Positions 1-9,000 of a stretch of DNA of 22,650 bases are shown piece by piece. The notes beneath the pieces were generated by a model that saw only the letters and a list, made by a program, of their open reading frames with translations, searched no databases and was not told where the DNA came from. The position numbers and the translations under genes are program-made. Location of the stretch: contig RGTE01000008.1 in assembly GCA_010025475.1 (NCBI GenBank), forward strand, positions 1 through 22,650, given 5' to 3'. Positions within the stretch are counted from its first letter, which is position 1, and the number at the start of each line of letters is the position of its first letter. The DNA is from Verrucomicrobiota bacterium (GTDB lineage Bacteria > Verrucomicrobiota > Verrucomicrobiia > Methylacidiphilales > Verrucolacustridaceae).

Positions 1-217
1 GGGTCGAAAGCGAGTGGCATTCCAGACACCCTTCGGAGGCAAAAACACGCGCCCCGGTGTGGGCCAAGCCGGAGGGAACCGGAGGCACGGTCAGGTTCGT
101 CTCCTCGTTCAGGACAGGCTCGAGACGACCCACCTGCCAGTAGCCGACGGCGGCCTGGGCGACCCAGGCGAGAAGAAGGGCTCCGAGAACGAGGGTGAGG
201 GCGCGGGTAGGTTTCAT
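1..217 (-). CDS. CcoO-like mono-haem cytochrome c, N-terminal part (cut by window edge)
   Basis: Only the first 72 or so residues are present; the gene continues past the left edge. The start ATG lies 3 bases after the stop of the CcoN-like gene, so the two are almost certainly co-transcribed. An N-terminal hydrophobic segment (about residues 7-25) would anchor the protein. A periplasmic stretch follows, with a c-type haem motif CLECH in the context VFASEGCLECHS. That context resembles the haem site of cbb3 oxidase subunit CcoO (known: G-R-x-[VI]-[YF]-x-x-[EN]-G-C-x-x-C-H-S), and the gene order subunit I then cytochrome fits CcoN-CcoO. The inferred role is an electron-transfer cytochrome bound to the CcoN-like membrane protein. 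The axial Met and total length cannot be seen, so another membrane cytochrome c remains possible. Confidence 0.75.
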   Translation of the reverse strand, partial: MKPTRALTLVLGALLLAWVAQAAVGYWQVGRLEPVLNEETNLTVPPVPSGLAHTGARVFASEGCLECHSLST

Positions 218-220
218 CGG

Positions 221-1648
221 TTAGCCATGCAGGTGGCCCACACTGACAGGTCGGACCACGGTGGGGTTGCGGAAAACGGCCATCGGGGCGGCCGCGGGGA
301 AAAGCCTGAAGAGGCTGGCAAAGAGAACGGCGGTGAAGGCAACTTGGCCGACGAGCCAGGCGACCTGGGCGATGACCACGACAAAGAGGAAGGGACGGAG
401 ATAGCTGGCCAGGGTCGAGATCGGCACGCCGGGATCACTGAGAGCCAGCCCTTGGAACGAGCCAGCCAGGATCAGGCTGGCGACCACGAAGGCCGCGCCG
501 AGGGTGGTGGACCAAAAATGCCAGGTAAGTGCGGAGCTGTTGGGCCAACCCATTTCTCGGGAAACCGGGAGCAGGGCATAGACCGACCCGGTCAGGACGG
601 AGCCGAGAAAAATATAGTGGAAGACCTCCAAGAAGGCCGACCAGGCCACGGTGAAGGTGAGGACGGGACGGATCCATGGAAGCGAGAGAAAAGCGAGGAG
701 GACATAAGCACAGGCATAGGACCAGGCTCCCACCGAAATAAATCGCAGGGCAACATTGCGGCGGATCTCCTCCCAGCGGCCTTCGGTGAGATTTTGGACA
801 AGGAGCCCGTTGGCAATGGCCACAAAAGCCATGAGAATGCCGGCAACGACCCCGGTGCTCTGCATCCAGGAAGGGATGGGGCCGTCACTGGCACGAACTG
901 TGCCGAGCCAACCCCCCAGCAGAGCGGTGGCGCTCCAAGCCAAGAGTCCGAGATTCAGGCTGCTGACGGCACGACCGGTCAGGCTGGGCAAGAGTTGGAA
1001 AACAAGAACAAGGCCGAGGGGGGCCAGCCAGAGATGGTGATGGAAGGAGTGCCAAAGAAGTTGGGCAATGAGCTGGACCGAGCCGGGGGCGGAGGTTCCG
1101 CGCAGGAGAACTTCGGCACTACCTAGGCCGAGCGGGAAGGCGAGTAGGCCGAGGAGGAGATAAAGACGGGGCAGAAGCGGTCCGCTTTTCCATGAGCGGC
1201 CCAGACCGCGGGTGAGGCCGGTGCCGAGAACCAAAAAGGAAAGAATCAGGAGGATGGAAACGAAGCGGGTTTGGGGGAGGCCGATCAGGCCGGACGAACC
1301 TTCAAGGATTTGGGTAAAGCCGCCGAGGATGGCCAACTGCCAAAGGAGGGCACCGCCAAAAAGGAGCCGGCCATATCGAAAGGCGATCCCGGAGAAGCGA
1401 GGGGCAAGAATCAGAAGAACCCCGAGAAGCCCCGAGCCCAGCCAGCCGTAGGAAAGAAGGAACTGCGAGGCGGGAACGAGCCGGCCGTAATTGAACCAAG
1501 GTGCGGGGATCAGCCGATCGAGCCAAGGGATGAGCAACTGGGCGTTAGAGAAAAGGGAGAGGCCAGCGCCCAGCAACGACCAGATCGTGGAACCGAGGAT
1601 CAGGACGAGCGCGGCGGTGGAGCCTTTGGGAAGGGTGGAGCGGTTCAC
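221..1648 (-). CDS. CcoN-like (cbb3 oxidase subunit I family) membrane protein without recognisable metal ligands
   Basis: This 475-residue protein has about 12 hydrophobic segments and fits the length and topology of CcoN, the haem-copper subunit of cbb3 oxidases. Landmarks that align by eye are YGRLVPASQFLL (54-65), the LLWHSFHHHLWL stretch (198-209) with downstream LLP, and a later segment ending VYALLP (356-361). In real CcoN these regions carry a low-spin haem His (GRLRPxHT), a CuB His (WYGHNAV), the GPHH pair and the HVHSG haem pair. Here they read PAS, a shifted His-rich stretch, GTVRASDGP and AFLEVF. The protein therefore probably does not bind haem b/b3 and CuB in the usual way. Its ATG overlaps the stop of the upstream small gene by 4 bases, placing it in the alternative complex III operon. 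A structural or quinone-side partner role is inference. The family call is fairly firm; catalytic activity is doubtful. Confidence 0.75.
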   Translation of the reverse strand: MNRSTLPKGSTAALVLILGSTIWSLLGAGLSLFSNAQLLIPWLDRLIPAPWFNYGRLVPASQFLLSYGWLGSGLLGVLLILAPRFSGIAFRYGRLLFGGALLWQLAILGGFTQILEGSSGLIGLPQTRFVSILLILSFLVLGTGLTRGLGRSWKSGPLLPRLYLLLGLLAFPLGLGSAEVLLRGTSAPGSVQLIAQLLWHSFHHHLWLAPLGLVLVFQLLPSLTGRAVSSLNLGLLAWSATALLGGWLGTVRASDGPIPSWMQSTGVVAGILMAFVAIANGLLVQNLTEGRWEEIRRNVALRFISVGAWSYACAYVLLAFLSLPWIRPVLTFTVAWSAFLEVFHYIFLGSVLTGSVYALLPVSREMGWPNSSALTWHFWSTTLGAAFVVASLILAGSFQGLALSDPGVPISTLASYLRPFLFVVVIAQVAWLVGQVAFTAVLFASLFRLFPAAAPMAVFRNPTVVRPVSVGHLHG

Positions 1649-2154
1649 TTTTTCACAGGATTGTTGGTGGTGGCAGCGGGAGCCGGTTTCGCCGGAGCAG
1701 CCGGAACTTTATTGGTGGCGGCCATGGATGCACCGTCGGCAGCGTTGGCCATGGCCACGGCGGCTGTGTCGACCGGCACTTCCGGATAGAGAGGGTATCC
1801 GGCAGCCGTGATGGCAGACGGCGCAATGGTGGTGATGGGGTAGGCGGGGCGGGGATCCTCGGCACGGAGTTTGCGGGCGGTGAGTTCCATCGCTTTTTCC
1901 ACGGGGATGCGGGCGATGCCCTTATCCTTGTCGATCCAGCCGTACGAGGTGGCGTCCTTGGTCTGCTCCGTCTTGAGTTTTTGCAGTTTGTCCCAGCGCT
2001 CCATGGCGGCCTTTTCGAGGATGGTGTCGGGCGTGACGCCGGCCGGACGAAGCAGGAAAGCGAGGCTGGCGAGCCCCAGGAAACCGGCGGCGAGCCAAAG
2101 TCCCGGCAGGTAAGGATGACTGCGCTCAGAAAGGGTGTGGGACTTGTCGCTCAT
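1645..2154 (-). CDS. Membrane-anchored protein of unknown function in the act operon
   Basis: This 169-residue protein begins at an ATG that overlaps the actF stop by 4 bases; an upstream in-frame extension would overlap actF heavily and is not credible. It has a short polar N-terminus, one transmembrane helix at about 17-36, then a charged, probably helical region. The most distinctive block is YGWIDKDKGIARIPVEKAME (71-90). The tail from about 125 is rich in Ala, Pro and Thr and looks disordered. Small proteins with this Tyr-Gly-Trp-[IV]-Asp...Arg-Ile-Pro-[IV] block recur beside cytochrome oxidase or complex III genes in several phyla (recalled, not searched). I infer an assembly or accessory role at the periplasmic face; no catalytic motif is visible. 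Confidence 0.8.
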   Translation of the reverse strand: MSDKSHTLSERSHPYLPGLWLAAGFLGLASLAFLLRPAGVTPDTILEKAAMERWDKLQKLKTEQTKDATSYGWIDKDKGIARIPVEKAMELTARKLRAEDPRPAYPITTIAPSAITAAGYPLYPEVPVDTAAVAMANAADGASMAATNKVPAAPAKPAPAATTNNPVKK

Positions 2155-3395
2155 GACCAGTTGGTGACCGCGAGGCTTTCGCGGAGACGGGGATCGCGGG
2201 CCGGGAAAATGGAGCGGCGCGCGAGCAGGGAGAGGAAGGTGTGGGCGAGGACACCGATCACGCCAATCAGGGCGAGGATGTCGATCGGATGAGGGTGGAA
2301 ACCGGTGGTGGCGGCTTTCAGGCCGGCATGACGCGCCTCCTGGAGTTGGAGGTTTGGCATGACCACCCAATAAAGATCGACGCAGTGCATCAGCAGGACC
2401 CAACCGGCGGCCGTGCAGATGCGCCATGGGGTGCGCTTGGCGGGTTGGGTTAGGAGCAGGAGGAAAGGCACGAAGAAGTGTCCGACGACGAGGAAGATGG
2501 AGTAGTAAAACCAGGTGCCTGTGTTGCGGTAAACGAAGAACCAGGTTTCCTCGGGAATGTTTGCGTACCACTGGAGGAAGTACTGGCTGAAGGAGATATA
2601 ACCCCAGAAGACGGTGAAGGCGAAGAGGAGCATGCCCATGATGTGGTTATGCTCGGCGGTGAAGAGGCCACGAAGATGGCCGGTCCGAACCAGCCCATTG
2701 GTGATCAGGATCAGCAGGGCCATGGAGGATTGGGCGGCCCCGGCGAAGAGATACACGCCCCACATGGTGGAGTACCAGTGGTGGTCGAGGGCCATCAGCC
2801 AGTCGAATCCCGCAAAGGTGAAGCACAGCACAAAGAGCGGGATGAAGCCGTAAGCGGTATGGCGGGAGCGGAGGGTGATGCGGGGGTCGCCATCCTCATC
2901 CTGCTGGACGGACCAGCGGCGATAGAGCAGGGCGGCCATGCTGAAAAAGAGGAGGTAGAAAGCACAGCGGGCGTAGAAGAACGGCTCGTTCAGAAAGGGG
3001 CGTTTCCAGGCAAGAAGGGGATCGTGGGCGGTGTCGGCCGTCATCCAGTGCCAAAGCTCCTTCGGGAAAAGAATCAGGAGAGGCAGGGCCAGGATGAGAA
3101 TCACAGGGAAGCAGGAGGCGACGGTCTCGAGAATCCGGCGCATCAGGACGGACCAGTCGGCATCCAAAGCGTGATGGAGGAGCGTCCAGAAAAGGGCCCC
3201 GGCACAAAGGGTGAAGCCGACGGCAAAGGCGAAGAGGTAGGAGAAGGCGAGTTGGGCGTGGTTCGTGGCCCAGCCCCACGCAAAGGCCGAAACGAGCCCG
3301 ATCACCCCGAGGGCCGGAAACAGCACCGGGAGGATGCCGAGTTTCTCGACGCGCAGCTTTTCAGCGGTGGGAAGCGGGCCGTGGGGGGCGCTCAT
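2151..3395 (-). CDS. actF: Alternative complex III subunit ActF (NrfD/PsrC-like membrane subunit)
   Basis: ActF is the second polytopic membrane subunit of alternative complex III, which oxidises menaquinol or ubiquinol and passes electrons to a periplasmic cytochrome or directly to an oxidase. The 414 residues contain about ten hydrophobic helices. Aromatic-rich stretches such as FDWLMALDHHWYSTMWGVYLF and EHNHIMGMLLFAFTVFWGYI are typical of this subunit. The start ATG overlaps the actE stop by 4 bases and the gene ends in a 4-base overlap with the next gene. ActF resembles ActC but is shorter and belongs to a distinct branch. Order and length agree with known actABCDEF clusters. Confidence 0.93.
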   Translation of the reverse strand: MSAPHGPLPTAEKLRVEKLGILPVLFPALGVIGLVSAFAWGWATNHAQLAFSYLFAFAVGFTLCAGALFWTLLHHALDADWSVLMRRILETVASCFPVILILALPLLILFPKELWHWMTADTAHDPLLAWKRPFLNEPFFYARCAFYLLFFSMAALLYRRWSVQQDEDGDPRITLRSRHTAYGFIPLFVLCFTFAGFDWLMALDHHWYSTMWGVYLFAGAAQSSMALLILITNGLVRTGHLRGLFTAEHNHIMGMLLFAFTVFWGYISFSQYFLQWYANIPEETWFFVYRNTGTWFYYSIFLVVGHFFVPFLLLLTQPAKRTPWRICTAAGWVLLMHCVDLYWVVMPNLQLQEARHAGLKAATTGFHPHPIDILALIGVIGVLAHTFLSLLARRSIFPARDPRLRESLAVTNWS

Positions 3396-4009
3396 GGGCT
3401 ACCTGCCTTGGCGAAGTCCGGCGGAAGGAGATTGGCCGGGGCGTTTTGGGAAAGCTGGAGGGCCCGGAGGTAGGCGATGATTGCCCAGCGATCCTCCACC
3501 GCAATCTGATGGTAGGGGCCCATTTGCCCCTTGCCGTGGGTGATGGTGTTGAAAATTTCACCATCGGCCATCTGACGGTATTTGTCCTGGTGAAAATTGG
3601 CGGCGCCGACGAGGCCATACTGGGAAGTGATGCCGTTGCCGAGACCGAGAGTGCCGTGACAGACCTGACAGTTGATCTCGTAACGCTCCTTGCCGCGGGC
3701 GAGGAGCTTCGTGTCCACCGTCACGGGGATGCCGGTGCCCCACATGTTGCCCATCTTGCCGCTGATGAGGTAGGGCTGGTCGGTGGAAACGTGGAACGGA
3801 ATCGTGCCGTAGGGCGGGACCCGGTCGACCCGCCCCTCGGGGAAAAGCGGGGAAGGGGTCTGGGACTTGTATTTCGGCTGGCGGTCCATGTCGGGGAAAA
3901 TCTCGATCGGGGTACGCTGGGTGAAGCTCCCCCGGAATCCGGCGATGGCGACGATGGCCAGGCCCAAGGCCCCGAAGACGGCGAGAAAGGTGCGGACCAA
4001 GCCCTTCAT
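3392..4009 (-). CDS. actE: Alternative complex III subunit ActE (mono-haem cytochrome c)
   Basis: This 205-residue cytochrome c carries a single CQVCH haem motif (114-118) and a likely axial Met at 163 (KGQMGPY). The N-terminus has a hydrophobic segment at about 8-24 that serves as a signal or anchor. No lipobox Cys follows it, so this copy does not look like a lipoprotein. In alternative complex III, ActE receives electrons from the Fe-S/haem relay and hands them to the downstream acceptor. The gene overlaps both neighbours by 4 bases. The family call follows from the motif, size and position between actD and actF. Confidence 0.93.
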   Translation of the reverse strand: MKGLVRTFLAVFGALGLAIVAIAGFRGSFTQRTPIEIFPDMDRQPKYKSQTPSPLFPEGRVDRVPPYGTIPFHVSTDQPYLISGKMGNMWGTGIPVTVDTKLLARGKERYEINCQVCHGTLGLGNGITSQYGLVGAANFHQDKYRQMADGEIFNTITHGKGQMGPYHQIAVEDRWAIIAYLRALQLSQNAPANLLPPDFAKAGSP

Positions 4010-4599
4010 GCGTGTCCTTTCGCCTCCGGTCGGGCGGGATGCGGGAACGGATCCGGATCCTGATAAATCTCGGTGATGTGGGAGCCGCCGAGCTCCTCCA
4101 GAAAGCGGCGGGAAGCGCCCTTTTCAAAGCGAGGGTCCCCAGCCTCCAGCACCAGAAAGAAGCCGTCATCGCTGACGCGCTTGAAGCGGTCCCAGTTGAA
4201 GACCGGATGGTGAAGGCGCGGCATGAGGGTAAGCAGGAGAAGGCCGATGATCGTCCCAAATGCAGTGAGGAGGACGGTCAGCTCAAAGAAGATCGGCATG
4301 GAGGGTTCGAGTGCAAAGTAGGGCTTCCCCTGGACAATGAGGGGATAATTCAGCGCGGAGGTGTAGTAGATCAGGACAAAGGCACTGGTCAGGCCGGTGA
4401 TGCCCCCGAGGAGCGAGAAAAGGGAGACGCGGGAACGTTGGAAGCCCATCGCGGCATCCATCCCGTGGATCGGGAAGGGGGAGTAGACGTCCCATTTGCG
4501 GAAGCCGGAGTCGCGCACTTTCTCCGCAGCGTGCATGAGCGAGGCGGCGGAGGGGAACTCCGCACCCAGACCATGGAGGGTGGACTCCGGTCGGCTCAT
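4006..4599 (-). CDS. actD: Alternative complex III subunit ActD (DUF3341)
   Basis: The 197-residue protein has the ActD hallmark KWDVYSPFPIHGMDAAMG (35-52), then two transmembrane helices at about 58-79 and 102-126, and a soluble C-terminal part. ActD is a structural membrane subunit of the complex with no cofactor. Start and stop overlap actC and actE by 4 bases each, so translation is coupled. Length and motif are normal for the family. Confidence 0.95.
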   Translation of the reverse strand: MSRPESTLHGLGAEFPSAASLMHAAEKVRDSGFRKWDVYSPFPIHGMDAAMGFQRSRVSLFSLLGGITGLTSAFVLIYYTSALNYPLIVQGKPYFALEPSMPIFFELTVLLTAFGTIIGLLLLTLMPRLHHPVFNWDRFKRVSDDGFFLVLEAGDPRFEKGASRRFLEELGGSHITEIYQDPDPFPHPARPEAKGHA

Positions 4600-6098
4600 G
4601 CGTGGGCCTTGGCCGGAGCCGGACGGGAGGCGTGACCGTGGGAGTCATGCTCCCCGTGATGGTGGGGATCAGCCTCCGGGGTGACGTTTTTGACCTCGAA
4701 CATGGTGATCATCGGCAGGAAGCGGACAAAAAGGAGGAAGAGGAACACGAACAAACCAATCGTTCCGATAAAGAGGGTGATATCGACCCAGGTGGGGGAG
4801 AAGTATCCCCATGAGGAGGGAAGAAAGTCGCGGTGGATGGAGGTGACGATGATGACGAACCGCTCAAACCACATGCCGGTGTTGGGGAACATGACGAGGG
4901 CGAGAACGACCCACGGATTCTGTCGGCAGTACTTGAACCAGAAGAGCTGCGGGGCGATGACGTTGCATGTGATCATGGCCCAGTAGGCCCACCAGTAAGG
5001 GCCGAAGGCACGGTTCATGAAGGCATAAATTTCGTACGGATTGCCGCTATACCAGGCAATGAAGAACTCCATGGAGTAGGCGTAACCCACCAGGGATCCG
5101 GTCAGCAGGGTGATCTTGCACATGTTGTCGATGTGCTTGTCGGTGACGAGGTCGTGGAGGCCGTACAGCTCGCGGAACGGGATAAGAAGCGTGAGCACCA
5201 TGGCGAAGCCGCCAAAGATGGCTCCGGCGACGAAATAGGGCGGGAAAATCGTGGTGTGCCAACCCGGAACGATCGAGGTGGCGAAGTCAAAAGACACGAC
5301 GCTATGCACCGAGAGCACGAGGGGCGTGGAGATCCCGGCGAGGATCAGATAGGCCTTCTCGTAGTGGGTCCATTGGCGGTTGGAACCGCGCCAACCGAGG
5401 GAAAGAAGCCCGTAGACCATCTGACGGAGACGGGTGGTGGCGCGATCGCGCAGGGAGGCGAGATCAGGAATCAGGCCGAGATACCAGAAAATGAGGGAGA
5501 CGGTGAAGTAGGTGGAGACCGCAAAGACGTCCCACAGCAAGGGGCTGCGGAAGTTCTGCCAAATGGCGTTCGCATTCGGGATGGGGAAGAGGAACCAGGC
5601 AAACCAGATGCGGCCGACGTGGAAGGCGGGGAAGATGCCCGCGCAGATCACCGCAAAAATTGTCATGGCCTCGGCCGAGCGGTTGATGGAGGTCCGCCAT
5701 TTTTGGCGGGTGAGAAAGAGAATAGCGGAGATAAGGGTGCCGGCGTGACCGATACCGATCCAGAAGACGAAGTTGGTGATATCCCACGCCCAGCAAACCG
5801 GAACGTTGAGACCCCAGACGCCGACGCCGGTGGCGACGAGATAAGTGAGCATGGCCGGGGTGAGGGCGGCCACCGCGCCAAAGAAGACGGTGGCGATCCA
5901 CCACCAGAGCGGGGCGGGTTGCTCGACAATCCGACAAACGTGGTCGGTGATCCAGGAAAGGGGGCGCTTGTTGCTGACCAGGGGTTTCCGGTCGATGTAC
6001 TCGGCGGCCTTGGCGAAGGCGGCCTCGGAGTGGCTGCGCGCATCAATGGCCTCCTTCCGTCTTGCCGTGCCCGTTTTCCGGGCTGTGGGATTCCCCAT
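4596..6098 (-). CDS. actC: Alternative complex III subunit ActC (NrfD/PsrC-like quinol-binding subunit); start uncertain
   Basis: ActC is the large NrfD/PsrC-family membrane subunit thought to form the main quinol site of alternative complex III. The clear homologous sequence starts near RKPLVSNKRPLSW and continues through about ten helices, for example APLWWWIATVFFGAVAALTP, to a His-rich cytoplasmic tail. The start is a problem. The only in-frame ATG near the expected place is at 6098, inside actB, with no Shine-Dalgarno. A strong GGAAGGAGG lies just before ATTGATG at 6047-6041, and its well-spaced ATG (6043) is in a different frame from ActC. Either ATT at 6047 or the 6098 ATG is used, or one base is missing near 6040, which would restore a start reading M-A-R-S-H-S-E-A-A-F. 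Function is certain; the N-terminal 15-20 residues are not. Confidence 0.88.
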   Translation of the reverse strand: MGNPTARKTGTARRKEAIDARSHSEAAFAKAAEYIDRKPLVSNKRPLSWITDHVCRIVEQPAPLWWWIATVFFGAVAALTPAMLTYLVATGVGVWGLNVPVCWAWDITNFVFWIGIGHAGTLISAILFLTRQKWRTSINRSAEAMTIFAVICAGIFPAFHVGRIWFAWFLFPIPNANAIWQNFRSPLLWDVFAVSTYFTVSLIFWYLGLIPDLASLRDRATTRLRQMVYGLLSLGWRGSNRQWTHYEKAYLILAGISTPLVLSVHSVVSFDFATSIVPGWHTTIFPPYFVAGAIFGGFAMVLTLLIPFRELYGLHDLVTDKHIDNMCKITLLTGSLVGYAYSMEFFIAWYSGNPYEIYAFMNRAFGPYWWAYWAMITCNVIAPQLFWFKYCRQNPWVVLALVMFPNTGMWFERFVIIVTSIHRDFLPSSWGYFSPTWVDITLFIGTIGLFVFLFLLFVRFLPMITMFEVKNVTPEADPHHHGEHDSHGHASRPAPAKAHA

Positions 6099-9000
6099 GG
6101 CCGTGGGACGGGATGTAGCTGGTGCGGGCACCAGGCATGGCGGGGTTCGGGTTGCGGACCCGACCCAGATAGGTGAGCCGCGGACGCACGTTGAGATATT
6201 CGAGTAAGGAATAGTTTTGCGGCAGACCGCGGAGCTTACCGACCTCGTCCTTCTCGTTTTTAAGATCCCCAAAGACGATCGCATCAGCGGGACAGGCCTG
6301 CTGGCAGGCGGTCTGGAGGGAGCCGGCGGGAATGTGAATGTTCGCGGAGTCGCGAGCCTTCACCCGGGCACGGATCTTGGCCTCCTCGATGCGCTGGACG
6401 CAGAAGGTGCATTTTTCCATGACGCCGCGCATCCGAACGGTGACGTTCGGGTTCTTCTGTAGCTTGATGGTCTCCTCGGTGCCTTTCGGGGCCACGGGTC
6501 CCCAGTAGAGCTTGTCGAGGGCGCGCTGGTTGTAGTCGAAGAAGTTGAACCGACGGACCTTGTACGGGCAGTTGTTCGCGCAGTAGCGCGTGCCAATGCA
6601 ACGGTTGTAGGCCATGACATTAAGGCCTTCCTCGTTGTGGACCGTGGCGTTGACGGGACAGACAGTCTCGCAAGGGGCGTTCTCACACTGCATGCAGGCG
6701 ACCGGCTGGGCGACGGCCTCCGGTTCCTCGGGCTCGCCGGTGTAATAACGGTCGACGCGGATCCAGTGCATCTCACGGCCCTTCATCACCTGCTCCTTGC
6801 CGACGATTGGAATGTTGTTTTCCGCGGTGCAGGCGGTGACGCAGGCGTTGCACCCGGTGCAGGTGGAGAGATCGACCACCATGGCCCACTGGTTTTCAGC
6901 GGTGAGGGGGGGCGATTTGTAGAAGCTCTGATTGGGCGGGATGTGGCCGTCCATGCCGACCTTCTTCACCCAGCCCGGATCCTGGTTGAACTCGCCGACG
7001 GTCGCCTCGCGGACGAGGTCGCGTCCCTCCATCGCCTGGTGTTCCTGGGTGATGGCCAACTGGCGGGTGCGGCCGGTCTTTTCCAATCGCAACCCCTGCG
7101 CGATGTAGTCGGCATCGGTGCGGCGGAGACGATAGGCGTTGAAGCCGGAGCCTTTGGCCACCGGGCCCAGTTCCTCCTGTCCGTAACCGAGCGGCAGGCT
7201 GACGGCAAAATCCACGTGCCCGGGGGCGACCAGCACCGGAGCCTCGACGGTCTGGCCGGCGAGCGTGGCGCGGACGACATCGGCCACCAGGATGCCTTTG
7301 ACAATCTCGTTGCGGAGGCCGAGGGATTTGGCCGTGGCGGGGGAAAGGAGAACGGCGTTGTCCCAGGTGAGCTTGGTCATCGGGTCGGGCCACTCCTGCA
7401 ACCAACCGTTATTGAGGTAGCGACCGTCATCCATGGCGGGCGAGGCGGTGAAGGCGGCCTCCAAGGACTGGGCGGAGGCATCCGAGGGCTCCGGAATCTT
7501 GGCGGCAAGGGAGGCGACCGCAGAGCCGTTCAGGGATTTGGCCGGGTTAACGGTTGCCGCGGGGATGAAACCTTCGCGCACAAAATTACTCCACGCATCC
7601 TCCAGCTTCTGCCCGTTCTGGTTGGTGCGAAGGGCAAATGTCTCCTTGATCAGGGCCGGACCGATCGGCTTGGTCTGACCGGTCAAACGGCAAAGAAACT
7701 CCAGCTGACTTTCCCCGGCCCAAAGCGGCTGGATGGTTGGCTGGATGGAAAGATAGCTGCCATCGGGGGCAAGGGCGTCACCCCAAGCCTCGAGATAATG
7801 AGTCCCGGGGACGAACCAGCCGGCCTTTGCCGAGGTGGCGTTCGGCAGCGGGGAGAGATGCAACGAGAAGGGGACCGAGGTGAGGAGGTTGGCGAAAGAA
7901 AGATCCGCCGGCGCATTGTAGACCGGATCCCCGCCGAGAATGATCAGGGACCGGACCACGCCAGCCTGCAGACGGGCCGCGAGGTCGCGAAGGGAGGCAG
8001 CCGGGGCGGAAAAGGATGGCTGAACCACCAGCGTATTACCGATGGCCCCAAGGGCGGAATTGATGGCGAGGGCCAGAGCCTGCACCGCAGCCGGCTGACG
8101 GCGGCTGACGAGCACCAGCGAGCGATTGGCGTTGGCCGCCAGGTCCGCCGCGCATTCCCGGATCCAGGCGGCATCGACGCCACGGGGGAGCGGAAGATCG
8201 GGGGCGGCGGTGAGGGCGGCATTGAGTTCCGGGGTGGCACGGAGGCCGCGGAGCTGGCGACCTAGCTCGAGCAGAAACGCCCCGACCTCACCCGCCCGCA
8301 GGCGTAGGCGGTGGTCCGCCATCGAACCGGTGATGCTGAAGCGGGGCTCGGCGACGTAGAGGCGGCTGACCTTGTCGCCGGGTTTGCGGATGCGGCGTCC
8401 GGCGGCGAAGTTGCGGGCATCGGTCAGGTCGCCGTCATCGGATCCGAGGAAATCGGAATCCACCGCGAGGACGGCGGCCGCGTTGGCGAGGTTGGCGCGG
8501 AACTGGGTGTTGGGCCCAAAGGCGGCCGCGGAGGCTTCCGCATCGTAGCCGGGAGAGAGGGGTTCATAGACCGCCCAGGTGGCCTGGGGAAATTGGCGGA
8601 GGAATTCGGCGCGAAGACGCTCGCGGGTGGGGGAAGCAGTTTCATCGGCGAGAATGGCAAGGGAAGCGCCGGCCGAGGCGGAGGCCTCCGAGCGGATCCG
8701 TTTGATCTCGGCCTCCAGCTGGGCGGCTTCGGCCTTCTTGCCTTGGAAGGTGAGATGGCGGCGACGCGCCGGATCATAGAGATCCAGGATGGAGGCTTGG
8801 GCGTGGTTATCGCTCTTGCCTTCGCTGACGGGATGCAGCGGATTGCCTTCCATCTTGATCGGTCGGCCGTCGAACGTGGTGGCAAGAAGCGGGACGGCGC
8901 CCCGGCGGCGGGGTTGGGCCGTGGCAAAGGACATGGTTTTGCCGGTGACGAGCCACTCGGGCGACTGGGTGAAGGGGACGAGATGAGCCTCCGGACGGCG

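Noticed and set aside
4833..6176. A 447-codon plus-strand frame opposite actC
   Set aside because: The product is Gly/Asp/Glu-rich with no domain, and it mirrors codon bias of the real membrane-protein gene.
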